A DNA stretch of 35,987 nt from assembly GCA_026989535.1 (NCBI GenBank), contig JALSJD010000001.1, forward strand, positions 1-35,987, read 5' to 3'. This document shows positions 1 through 7,168 of this stretch, piece after piece. The position numbers and the translations under genes are program-made. How positions within the stretch are numbered: the stretch's first letter is position 1; every line of letters starts with the position of its first letter. Source of the stretch: Cyclobacteriaceae bacterium (GTDB lineage Bacteria; Bacteroidota; Bacteroidia; Cytophagales; Cyclobacteriaceae). The notes beneath the pieces are model-generated. The model searched no databases. It saw only the letters and a list, made by a program, of their open reading frames with translations, and was not told the origin of the DNA.

Positions 1-198
1 TTCCTTTTGACGGTTCGCATGCTTTTTGACGGCTAATTCATATCTATATTTCCCGCTTCTTGCATCACAATTGCGCTTTAATTCTCGGCAGATAACAGAC
101 TTGTCTTTTTCTATAGCCTGTCCAATTTTAACCTGACTAAACCCTTGGTCGTGCATACGCCAAATAGTGTATCTTTGCTCTGTAGTAATATGTGTCAT
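1..198 (-). CDS. IS30-family transposase, N-terminal part (runs off window)
   Basis: This 66-codon open frame starts at an ATG (complement of 196-198) and continues past the left edge, so only the N-terminus is visible. The protein begins MTHITTEQRYTIWRMHDQGF and continues with a helix-turn-helix in which a KDKSVICRELKRN stretch is visible. This is the classic N-terminal DNA-binding region of IS30-family DDE transposases (a short Thr-Glu-Gln-Arg start, then a Ser-x-Ile-x-Arg-Glu-Leu recognition helix). The catalytic DDE core would lie outside the window, so integrity of the element cannot be judged. The family assignment rests on recognised motifs; the completeness of the gene is unknown. Confidence 0.85.
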   Translation of the reverse strand, partial: MTHITTEQRYTIWRMHDQGFSQVKIGQAIEKDKSVICRELKRNCDARSGKYRYELAVKKHANRQKE

Positions 199-207
199 TC
201 ACAACTT

Positions 208-215
208 TATTTTTG
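208..215 (+). promoter_or_regulatory. Possible outward -7 box in the IS30 end
   Basis: TATTTTTG matches the Bacteroidota -7 consensus TAnnTTTG and points out of the IS toward the membrane-protein gene. No TTTG lies at the usual ~20-base distance upstream (the nearest is 30 bases away), so this is weak. If real, the IS supplies the promoter of the neighbouring gene. Confidence 0.22.
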
Positions 216-286
216 AAGATTTAAAAAAGTGAATTTACATGTGCTACACTGAAAGTTGCATTTACTACTTGAACTTAAGGGTTACT

Positions 287-1120
287 TTGCTAAAGCACCT
301 AAGAATTATAAATACTTTAAATATTGATACTGCACTAGGTGCAGTATCTTTTGTGTTTATAGTAAGCTCTGTGCGCAAGGTTGAGGTTGATATCGCTATC
401 TATTTAGCGTTAATTGTTAGTGTACTATCCATTTACAACCTCGATCATTTGATAGATGCTTATTGGTTAAAAGAGACAAAAAGCTCATTTAGGCATTTAT
501 TTTATCAAAAATATTTTAAGGTACTTTTAGTTTGGCAATTTTTAGTATTGGTTGCCGGAGTTTGGTTGCTTTTTCAATTGCCATTGGCTGTAATTTATGC
601 AGGTATAGCTATGGGTGCAGCCATTGGCTTGTATTTTTTAATAATTTTTAACACTCGGTATAAGAACTACCTACTTCGCGAAGTTATTATAGCAGCAGGT
701 TATACATTTTCGGTAGCAGTTATTCCTTTTACTGCCTCCCAAAACATGCCTAAATTAGATTTTTATGGGATTTTGCTTATCATATTTTTAATAGCACTTA
801 CTAATTTATGGGTTTTTGCTGTTTATGATTATGAGGTTGACAAGGCGCAAAACCATCATTCTATAGCCATGAGTGTAGCCAATAAAAACCTTGCTAAAAT
901 GGCTAGGGCTGTTGTCGGATTGTTACTGGTTATAATAGGTATGTATATGTTATATTTTCAATTTTGGATTTTAGGAATGTCTTTAATCGCTGTAGAGCTT
1001 ATTTATTTAATGCTCTTAACAAATCAATCGTTTTACAGGAAAAACGAATATTATAGAATTGTAGGAGAATCTATACTGATACTGCCTAGTTTGGTTTTAT
1101 TAGCCGCTTATGCAATTTAA
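287..1120 (+). CDS. UbiA-like polytopic membrane protein
   Basis: An integral membrane protein of about 277 residues with roughly nine hydrophobic segments. Two polar loops sit where UbiA prenyltransferases have their Asp-rich motifs: NLDHLIDA (Asp53 and Asp57) and YDYEVD followed by a His-rich HHSIA (Asp181 and Asp185). The motifs are degenerate relative to NDxxDxxxD, so transferase activity is not assured. An open frame exists from ATG 239, but its first residues would come from the IS30 end. The body of the protein begins KHLRIINTLNID, and a TTG at 287 directly precedes it, so I place the start there. The stop overlaps the start of the methyltransferase by 11 bases, implying translational coupling. 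UbiA plus a SAM methyltransferase recalls quinone or prenyl-lipid synthesis, but the substrate is unknown. Confidence 0.65.
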   Translation: MLKHLRIINTLNIDTALGAVSFVFIVSSVRKVEVDIAIYLALIVSVLSIYNLDHLIDAYWLKETKSSFRHLFYQKYFKVLLVWQFLVLVAGVWLLFQLPLAVIYAGIAMGAAIGLYFLIIFNTRYKNYLLREVIIAAGYTFSVAVIPFTASQNMPKLDFYGILLIIFLIALTNLWVFAVYDYEVDKAQNHHSIAMSVANKNLAKMARAVVGLLLVIIGMYMLYFQFWILGMSLIAVELIYLMLLTNQSFYRKNEYYRIVGESILILPSLVLLAAYAI

Positions 1121-1721
1121 TTTTATAGCAAAGTACTATTTAACACTAAGCAAACTAGTGCATGGTGCCACCTTAGAAAGGGCTAAAACTTCGCTATTCT
1201 GCAAAATTCCTACCCATGCTAACGTGCTATTTATTGGTGGTGGCACAGGCACCTCTTTAAAAACGTTGGTGCTTTTAAAACCTAATGTGCAAGTAGATTA
1301 TGTAGAGGTTTCGGAGCAAATGAGTATGAGGGCAAGAGCGCAAATGAATTTTGCTGATGGCATCAATTTTATTAATTTACCTATTGAGGAATTCAAAGGC
1401 GAAAAATATGATGTAATAATTACAGAGTTTTTTTTCGATTTGTTTACCAAAGAGAAAATAAAGCAATTAATACCGCATATTATGTTAAAATTAAACGTTG
1501 GTGGTTGTTGGATTGATACTGATTTTCGGCCCACAACCAAGCTAGCACAACGAATGCTTTTAAAAATAATGTACTTGTTTTTTAACCTAACAGTAGGCTT
1601 AAAAACGTTAAGTCTTGTTGATGTGCAGAAACTATACCTAACTAACAGTTTTACGTTAACAATTGAAAAAAAGTACAAGAAAGGCTTTGTTACAAGCCGA
1701 CTCCTTACTCGGAAAGCATAA
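1110..1721 (+). CDS. Class I SAM-dependent methyltransferase
   Basis: A 203-residue protein with a Rossmann-type SAM site: motif I VLFIGGGTGT at residues 39-48, then an acidic residue at the end of strand 2 (Glu66 in DYVEVSE), then a motif-IV-like YDVIITEFFFD. There is no signal peptide, so it acts in the cytosol, probably near the membrane given its partner. Its start lies inside the 3' end of the UbiA-like gene, so the two are co-translated. The combination resembles MenA/MenG or UbiA/UbiE pairs, but the sequence is short and not a recognisable MenG. The last 17 bases overlap the end of the convergent minus-strand gene. The methyl acceptor is unknown. Confidence 0.8.
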   Translation: MQFNFIAKYYLTLSKLVHGATLERAKTSLFCKIPTHANVLFIGGGTGTSLKTLVLLKPNVQVDYVEVSEQMSMRARAQMNFADGINFINLPIEEFKGEKYDVIITEFFFDLFTKEKIKQLIPHIMLKLNVGGCWIDTDFRPTTKLAQRMLLKIMYLFFNLTVGLKTLSLVDVQKLYLTNSFTLTIEKKYKKGFVTSRLLTRKA

Positions 1722-3123
1722 TTTCATTTGCTTTCTGAAGCATTTTTAAATAAGTAGCTCTATGCTTTTGGTTAGTTTCATAAACAGCAATTTCTTTAGT
1801 TAACTCTTCTAATAGGTTATTTTGATGCTTGGCTAACCCACGGTAAATTAATTCTGTTTGCGCAGAAATACCGTCAGGAATGGGAGGTGAAAAGCCCAGT
1901 GAGCTTACTAGCATGCTATATGCTTTTAAAATTCTGTAAAAGGGGAGCTTAAAAGTTATTAAAAAATCATTGCTCTTTTTATTATTTGTAATTGCTGCAG
2001 TTGCTGCAGTCAACAACCTGTTATTATACAATACTTGTGTGTTATACCACTCTCCCACCGTAATAAACCGATGGTCAAGTTCTAATTCAAATGCGTTTAA
2101 GTGCGAGTTTTGTCCTCCCACATGTATGGAGTAATTAGAGCCAATTATTTCATTGGCATCAAGCGAAAAATTGTGTGTACGAAAGCCCATATTTATAAAC
2201 TCCCAATCGTATAAATGATTATGGCTTTCTACGTCAAACCGATGATCGTATTTATACGTACCCATATTAGCCATACTATAAATAGTAGTAGCGGCTTGTG
2301 CAGGTAAAATCGGGTTTCTTAGCAGGTTGGGTATGTCGTCTCTCAACCTTAAAACAAGGGCATTCGGGCCAATTTCATTAATAAAAATATCAATAGATGT
2401 GCTGGTGAGCCCATGTAAAACATCTAGGTAAACCACTTCTGCAACTCCATCTTTAATGTACACACTGCCTAAATGTTTATATACATTTGGGAGCTCTTTG
2501 ATAAAAGAACTATAGGTTTCATCTTTTGTGATGGAGTTAAATGCGATAATATCTCCTGCTTTAAATTGGATATTACCCAAAGAAACGGAATTTTTTGTAG
2601 AGCTGATGTCTCTATCAATGTTAGATAATGAAATCGATTCCTTTTCGGATTGGATAAGGGCAGATTCAAAGGCTAATCTGCTTTCAATCATTAGCCTAAA
2701 AAGCCTATTTTGAGTAGATTTTGAGGAGTTATCCCAATACCTGCTTTGGTACTTGAGCAGCTTTCTCCATCGTGCCACATTGCGTTCATACTCGGTAATT
2801 TTACCTGGCATCAATGAGGCTAAAGCTGATAATTTGTTAATATGAAAGTTAATACTATCTAATATCGGATTGTCTGGTTCGGTTAAGTCTAATAGTAAAT
2901 TATCAAGGTGTTGCTTTACTAAACTTTTATGCTTTTGATATTGATATGCTTGATTTTCTGTCGATGTAATCCTAAATTTTACTAAATTTTGAGCAAAATT
3001 TCCCCACCACTTAGCACTGGCCGTAAGCTCTTGTTTCGGTATATGAAGCGAAACTTTGTTGTCTGGTATTGCCAACAATCCATAAATAATGATGATAATT
3101 ATGATTTTGTAAAGTATTTTCAT
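1705..3123 (-). CDS. YiiX-like (permuted NlpC/P60) exported protein, catalytic Cys apparently absent
   Basis: 472 residues with an N-terminal hydrophobic segment (signal peptide or anchor, about residues 5-20), a helical charged region to about residue 180, and a domain resembling YiiX/YebB permuted papain-like hydrolases. The GDIIAFN strand lies near residue 188 and HLGSVYI near 215, the latter carrying the expected catalytic His. Where family members have a YCSEL-type nucleophile motif following a YD-x-F strand, this protein reads YDHRFDVESHNHLYDWEFI, so the Cys is replaced by Asp. It may be a binding-only pseudoenzyme. The gene converges on and overlaps the methyltransferase by 17 bases. 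Its ATG directly abuts a palindromic repeat element, leaving little room for a native promoter. The fold assignment is moderately sure; the function is unknown. Confidence 0.6.
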   Translation of the reverse strand: MKILYKIIIIIIIYGLLAIPDNKVSLHIPKQELTASAKWWGNFAQNLVKFRITSTENQAYQYQKHKSLVKQHLDNLLLDLTEPDNPILDSINFHINKLSALASLMPGKITEYERNVARWRKLLKYQSRYWDNSSKSTQNRLFRLMIESRLAFESALIQSEKESISLSNIDRDISSTKNSVSLGNIQFKAGDIIAFNSITKDETYSSFIKELPNVYKHLGSVYIKDGVAEVVYLDVLHGLTSTSIDIFINEIGPNALVLRLRDDIPNLLRNPILPAQAATTIYSMANMGTYKYDHRFDVESHNHLYDWEFINMGFRTHNFSLDANEIIGSNYSIHVGGQNSHLNAFELELDHRFITVGEWYNTQVLYNNRLLTAATAAITNNKKSNDFLITFKLPFYRILKAYSMLVSSLGFSPPIPDGISAQTELIYRGLAKHQNNLLEELTKEIAVYETNQKHRATYLKMLQKANEIMLSE

Positions 3124-3291
3124 CCTTAGGAACTGTAAAAAAATAAGTTGTGCATAAAAGCCTTAATTATTTTTGTTCCTGATAAGGCAAAAAATTTGCG
3201 CATAGTAGCATTACGCAATGATTTTTTAACGCAATCAGGGGCAAAAAGAATAAGGATGACTGTGCAAGTTATTTCTTTACAGTTCCTTAGG
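3124..3291. mobile_element. MITE-like palindromic element
   Basis: The ends are long inverted repeats: GGAACTGTAAAAAAATAAG at 3129-3147 matches the complement of 3268-3286 with two mismatches, and similarity continues inward. The centre (3196-3218) has TTGCG/CGCAA arms, so the whole element could fold into one hairpin. CCTTAGG occurs as a direct repeat at 3124-3130 and 3285-3291, consistent with a 7-base target duplication (or TTA with longer terminal repeats). It has no coding capacity. The remaining 215 bases up to the kinase start are AT-rich, with nothing else recognised. Confidence 0.7.
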
Positions 3292-3506
3292 CTTTGTTGA
3301 AGCGTAATTTACAAAAATGTTTATATAGTCCAATAAGATTTTCTATAGAATTAAATGTGGCTCAATATTGTATTAGTTATTACTATTCTGTTATTTTATT
3401 GACCGAAAAACGAGAATCTTACAACAATCTATAATCGGATTTTTTTTATTTTTAAAATCTTATTATTATCGAGAGAGTAACTGGCTTGAAATTATTGATA
3501 TTTTTT

Positions 3507-6086
3507 ATGATGACAAAAATCAAGGAAACGAACTCCATTGAGTCGTACATTTTTAATAGCCAGCCTACAGGGGTTTTAGCGTTTAACTCTAAGTTTGAAG
3601 TTACGCTTTGTAACAAGGCTTTTACTAATCAAACCCTATTAAATCAACAAAAAATAGCGGGCGCCAATCTTTTTGATATTGCTAAATTTGACACTAAAAA
3701 GTTAAATTTTAAAAGCCAAATACTAGCCGGAAACCAACTTAATACATTAATAAAAATTAACGGAAAGAGTTTTGAAGTAGCCGTACTGCCTCTTTGGGAT
3801 GAGGAGAAGAATATAGGAGGTTCCATTACGTTGGGCGAAGAGATAACTGGCAGCCCTCAATTAAATTATTTATCAAAATCAGGCTTTAAATCGGTTATTG
3901 AAAATACCCCAATGACCATTATGATTTTTAGGGAAGACGGATCGGTGTTTTATACCAATCAACATTATAGAGATTTATGGGGCTTAACCGATAAAGAACT
4001 GTACCTTATTCATGAGTATTATAATATTTTTAACGATAAGCAGCTGAACAGTCAGGCCATGGATCCTTATCTTAAAAAGGCATTTGAAGGAAATAATGTT
4101 GAGCTACCTGTTATTAATTATGTGTTGGATTATGCTGGTTTAGGCCGTACTGATTTTGCCGCCAATCCAAACTGGCTTCTAGGCTATTTTTTTCCGCTTG
4201 AAAACCCTGATACCAAAGAACGCTTAGTTGCCCTTATTTTTACCGAAATAACACGACAAGTAGAGGCAGAACAAGCATTTAAGCAAAGCCAGCAAAGGTT
4301 AGAACTAGCGTTAGAAGGAGGCGAATTAGGTGTTTGGGATTGGGGCCTTGAAAACAACTCAATGGTTTATAATAAGCAGTGGGCTAAAATTTTAGGATAC
4401 GAACTTGATGAAATAGATATGTTTTCGTGGACGGGCTTGGTGCATCCCGATGACCTTGAATGGGTAGAGAAAAAGCTGAACGATCATATTGAAGGCAAGT
4501 CAGATTCCTATTTTGCGGAGTACCGTGTAAAAAGCAAAGCAGGGGAGTGGAAATGGATTTTAGATAGGGGTAAAGTTGTAGAATTTAACAAAGAAGGAAA
4601 GGCGAAACGAATTTCTGGCACTCATTTAGATATTACTGCTAAAAAACAATATGAAGAAGAGCTGAAAGCGAGTGAAGAGCGATATCGTAGCCTCGTAGAT
4701 GATTTACCGATTGGAGTGGCCATTGTGCAAGACGATATGGTAGTATATGCGAATAGAGAGTTGCATACTATTTTAGGGGCATCCAACGATAATGAACTTA
4801 TGGGGCTTTCGGCTTTAAAGCACTTTGCAGACCCTGAGGCTTACCACAATAAAGTACAAAGCATATTAAATAAAAGCGAAACAGAGACTACGGACGAAGT
4901 TAAAATAAGGGATTTAAGCGGTAAGCTTAGATGTGTTGAAATTACATCTATTCCATTTATGCACAATGATAAACCTGCAGTGCAATCAATTGTGAATGAT
5001 ATTCAGCAGCGTAAGGAGATTGAAGAGCAAACACTAAGAGCCGAAAAATTACTAAGCGGCCTGTTCGAAAATGCTCCAATGGGCATTGTAATGCTTGGTT
5101 TTGATGATGAAATTTTGAAAATAAATAAAGGCTTTGAGCAAATGTTTGGTTACACACCAAATGAGGTTGTTGGCAGGTATATAAACGATGTAATTGTCCC
5201 CGATAATTTAGCCGAAGAAGGAGCTAATTTGAGCAAAGGTTCGGCAATGGGAAAAGCCCTCTATAGTGAAACTGAAAGAGTAAGCAAATCAAAAGAACAG
5301 ATACCTGTAATGATTTACACACTTCCTGTAATTCATGACGATCAGCGATTGGGCGTGTATGGTATTTATATCGACTTAAGAAAAAGAATAAAGGTAGAAG
5401 AGGAATTAAAAGTACGCAACTTGGAGCTTGATAATTTTGTGTATAAGGTTTCGCATGATTTACGTTCACCATTGGCCTCCATCTTGGGGTTAATAAACTT
5501 GGTAAAGCTAGAAGGAGGCTTTCATGATAGTTTTGAATACCTTAAGCTCATGGAAAGGCAAGTACATAAGCTCGATCATTTTATCCACGATGTACTAAGC
5601 CATTCAAAAAATTTAAAAATGGCATTAGTAACCTCACCCATTAATTTTAAGGAGGTGATTGATAGGTGTATAAAAGATTTAAGTCACTTAAATGGGTTTG
5701 AAGAAGTAACTAAAAATATTAAAATTAAAATTAAAGGAGGTGAATTTTTAAGTGATCAGTGGAGGATAAACGAAATTTTTAGAAACTTAATTGCAAACTC
5801 AATTAAGTATAAAGACATAAGTAAGAATAACTGCGAGTTCAATATTAATGTAGATATAACTTCGCAAGCCTGCCAAATAATAATTTCAGATAATGGTATT
5901 GGTATTGTTGAGAAAAGCCTCCCGCATATTTTTGAGATGTTTTACCGCGCAACTGATACGTCAAAGGGATCCGGAATTGGCTTATACATTGTAAAAAATG
6001 CCATAGAAAAATTAGGAGGCACCATAGAAGTAGAAAGCGAGCATGGCAAGGGAACAAGTTTTATCATTGAACTACCGGTAATTTAA
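3507..6086 (+). CDS. Multi-PAS sensor histidine kinase
   Basis: A cytoplasmic hybridless kinase of 859 residues from the tandem ATG at 3507/3510; an in-frame TTG at 3486 is possible but less likely. Five PAS-like sensory domains cover roughly residues 10-630, including a PAS_3-type module whose C-cap reads GTHLDITAKK and a fifth with FENAPMGIVML. The dimerisation/phosphoacceptor domain has VSHDLRSPLASILG, with the phosphorylated His at about residue 650. The ATPase domain shows the N box (NLIANSIKYKD), G1 (DNGIGI), F box (FEMFYRA) and G2 (GSGIGLYIVKN). No transmembrane segment is evident, so it likely senses an internal signal such as redox state, light or a small ligand. No response regulator gene is next to it, so it is an orphan kinase and its partner lies elsewhere. 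Confidence 0.93.
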   Translation: MMTKIKETNSIESYIFNSQPTGVLAFNSKFEVTLCNKAFTNQTLLNQQKIAGANLFDIAKFDTKKLNFKSQILAGNQLNTLIKINGKSFEVAVLPLWDEEKNIGGSITLGEEITGSPQLNYLSKSGFKSVIENTPMTIMIFREDGSVFYTNQHYRDLWGLTDKELYLIHEYYNIFNDKQLNSQAMDPYLKKAFEGNNVELPVINYVLDYAGLGRTDFAANPNWLLGYFFPLENPDTKERLVALIFTEITRQVEAEQAFKQSQQRLELALEGGELGVWDWGLENNSMVYNKQWAKILGYELDEIDMFSWTGLVHPDDLEWVEKKLNDHIEGKSDSYFAEYRVKSKAGEWKWILDRGKVVEFNKEGKAKRISGTHLDITAKKQYEEELKASEERYRSLVDDLPIGVAIVQDDMVVYANRELHTILGASNDNELMGLSALKHFADPEAYHNKVQSILNKSETETTDEVKIRDLSGKLRCVEITSIPFMHNDKPAVQSIVNDIQQRKEIEEQTLRAEKLLSGLFENAPMGIVMLGFDDEILKINKGFEQMFGYTPNEVVGRYINDVIVPDNLAEEGANLSKGSAMGKALYSETERVSKSKEQIPVMIYTLPVIHDDQRLGVYGIYIDLRKRIKVEEELKVRNLELDNFVYKVSHDLRSPLASILGLINLVKLEGGFHDSFEYLKLMERQVHKLDHFIHDVLSHSKNLKMALVTSPINFKEVIDRCIKDLSHLNGFEEVTKNIKIKIKGGEFLSDQWRINEIFRNLIANSIKYKDISKNNCEFNINVDITSQACQIIISDNGIGIVEKSLPHIFEMFYRATDTSKGSGIGLYIVKNAIEKLGGTIEVESEHGKGTSFIIELPVI

Positions 6087-6090
6087 TTGC

Positions 6091-6107
6091 AGGGCGATAG
6101 CCCTTTT
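6091..6107 (+). terminator. Short hairpin terminator after the kinase
   Basis: AGGGC-GATA-GCCCT followed by TTT begins five bases after the kinase stop codon. The stem is only 5 bp and the T-run is short, so it is a weak intrinsic terminator. Confidence 0.4.
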
Positions 6108-6241
6108 GGCCTCTTGGGTTGGGAAATAATTTTGTTTGCGTAACAAACTGCTATAATACCCTAATAGCTTTGCCTTGGGGCCGTTTATTACCTGATCCTA
6201 ATCTAGCTCATTCCATCTTTTTTTCTGTTAAATCTTTACGC

Positions 6242-6249
6242 TAATTTTG
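6242..6249 (+). promoter_or_regulatory. -7 promoter box upstream of the VTT-domain gene
   Basis: TAATTTTG is an exact match to the Bacteroidota -7 consensus TAnnTTTG. No clear TTTG sits 19-21 bases upstream. Its last base is the first base of the longest GTG start (6249), so translation from that codon is unlikely if this promoter is used. Confidence 0.4.
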
Positions 6250-6266
6250 TGTTTACTCTATTGCTT

Positions 6267-6839
6267 GTGATAACAGAAAATAAATACAAATTTTTACTCA
6301 AAAACCTGCTTAAAGGCTTGGCTTGGCTGGCAGTTCTGTTATTGGTATTTATTTATTTTAAGGATAATATCAGCTTTCAATCAGATAGTAGTTTAATAAA
6401 ATATGGAAACAATCCTTGGGTGGTGTTTTCAATTTATACGCTGTCGGAAATTGTCGTAGGCATTATTCCGCCCGAATTGTTTATGATATGGTCATTAGAG
6501 TTGGCAGAGTACAGAAACTACATTAGTGACCTCGTATTATTGGCAAGTATATCTTATGCAGCAGGCACCTTATCTTATATTTTTGGTCGATACTTTAGTG
6601 GCACAATTTTGTATCGCTATTTACGAAAAAAATACTTAAAAAAGTATGAAGAAAAATTTAATAAGTATGGCGCTTTTTTACTTATTGTGGCTGCAGTAAC
6701 CCCTGTACCTTATTCGGCAATCTGTGTTTTGGTTGGGTCGGTAAAATACCCTGTTAAAAACTTTTTGTTAATTACTTTATTTAGGTTTGCCCGGTTTGGC
6801 GTGTACGGCTATTTGGTTTGGAAAGCTAGCTTGGTATAA
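6267..6839 (+). CDS. DedA/VTT-domain inner-membrane protein
   Basis: About 190 residues. An N-terminal transmembrane helix is followed by a VTT (SNARE-associated/DedA) region with re-entrant-type segments: GIIPPELFMIW, a Gly-rich AAGTLSYIFGRY helix, and the characteristic AVTPVPYSAICVLVGSV segment near the C-terminus. DedA-family proteins act in membrane homeostasis and lipid carrier (for example undecaprenyl phosphate) flipping, but this subgroup is uncharacterised. The longest frame opens at GTG 6249, which overlaps a -7 promoter box, so I favour GTG 6267 (TTG 6261 is also possible), giving MITENKYKFLLKN. It is monocistronic, with kinase upstream and a 3' intergenic region that leads to a shared terminator. 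Confidence 0.8.
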   Translation: MITENKYKFLLKNLLKGLAWLAVLLLVFIYFKDNISFQSDSSLIKYGNNPWVVFSIYTLSEIVVGIIPPELFMIWSLELAEYRNYISDLVLLASISYAAGTLSYIFGRYFSGTILYRYLRKKYLKKYEEKFNKYGAFLLIVAAVTPVPYSAICVLVGSVKYPVKNFLLITLFRFARFGVYGYLVWKASLV

Positions 6840-7057
6840 GCTTATAAGGCTTGCTGAAAACATATAAGCACTAATTAAACAATAGGTTTGCCCATTTAAG
6901 TCTCAAGCCATTGGTATTCTATAATTTGCAAAATGCAAGAACTCAAAACTGCTGCAAAAGAGTATAGAACTTTTGAGAAATGTAGAAGTGCTATCCCTTT
7001 TTTCATGGCGGATTAAACCTTTGCCCATTAAATTCATAGTAGAACCAACAAAATAAA
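6840..7057. other. Intergenic stretch without recognised features
   Basis: AT-rich sequence between the VTT-domain gene and the terminator hairpin that ends the secDF transcript. Both strands have only short frames, and I see no repeat, RNA gene or promoter. Confidence 0.5.
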
Positions 7058-7090
7058 AACCGAAGAGGCATGATGCCTCTTCGGTTTTAG
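7058..7090 (-). terminator. Intrinsic terminator of secDF (bidirectional)
   Basis: A 13-bp perfect stem, AACCGAAGAGGCA paired with TGCCTCTTCGGTT, with a 3-base loop. It is flanked by an A-rich tract on the left (7051-7059) and TTTT on the right. Read from the minus strand it follows the secDF stop by about 80 bases and has a T-rich tail, and it can also stop plus-strand transcripts from the VTT-domain gene. Confidence 0.85.
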
Positions 7091-7135
7091 CTTTTAGCGG
7101 GCTGAGTTTTTCAGCAGATTCTAACCTACATTATT

Positions 7136-7156
7136 TATGAATAATGCAGGCTAAAT
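7136..7156. repeat. Copy of a dispersed AATNCAGGCTAAAT motif
   Basis: On the minus strand this reads ATTTAGCCTGCATTATTCAT. It matches 10669-10688 at all but one position, and the right part recurs at 13738-13751. All copies are intergenic. The role is unknown: it could be a remnant end of a small mobile element. Confidence 0.4.
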
Positions 7157-7168
7157 ATGTATTCTTTT

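Larger units (their letters stand above)
1..286. mobile_element. End of an IS30-family insertion sequence
   Basis: The transposase start at 198 leaves a short non-coding tail that should include one terminal inverted repeat. The stretch around 251-275, containing GTTGCATTTACTACTTGAAC, looks like an IS30-type end, but the partner repeat is outside the window. The exact boundary is inferred and could be anywhere from about 240 to 290. The element seems to end at or just before the first codon of the adjacent membrane-protein gene. Confidence 0.5.

Noticed and set aside
3486-3506. Upstream TTG start for the histidine kinase
   Set aside because: It adds only seven hydrophobic residues, and the tandem ATG at 3507/3510 is a better start.
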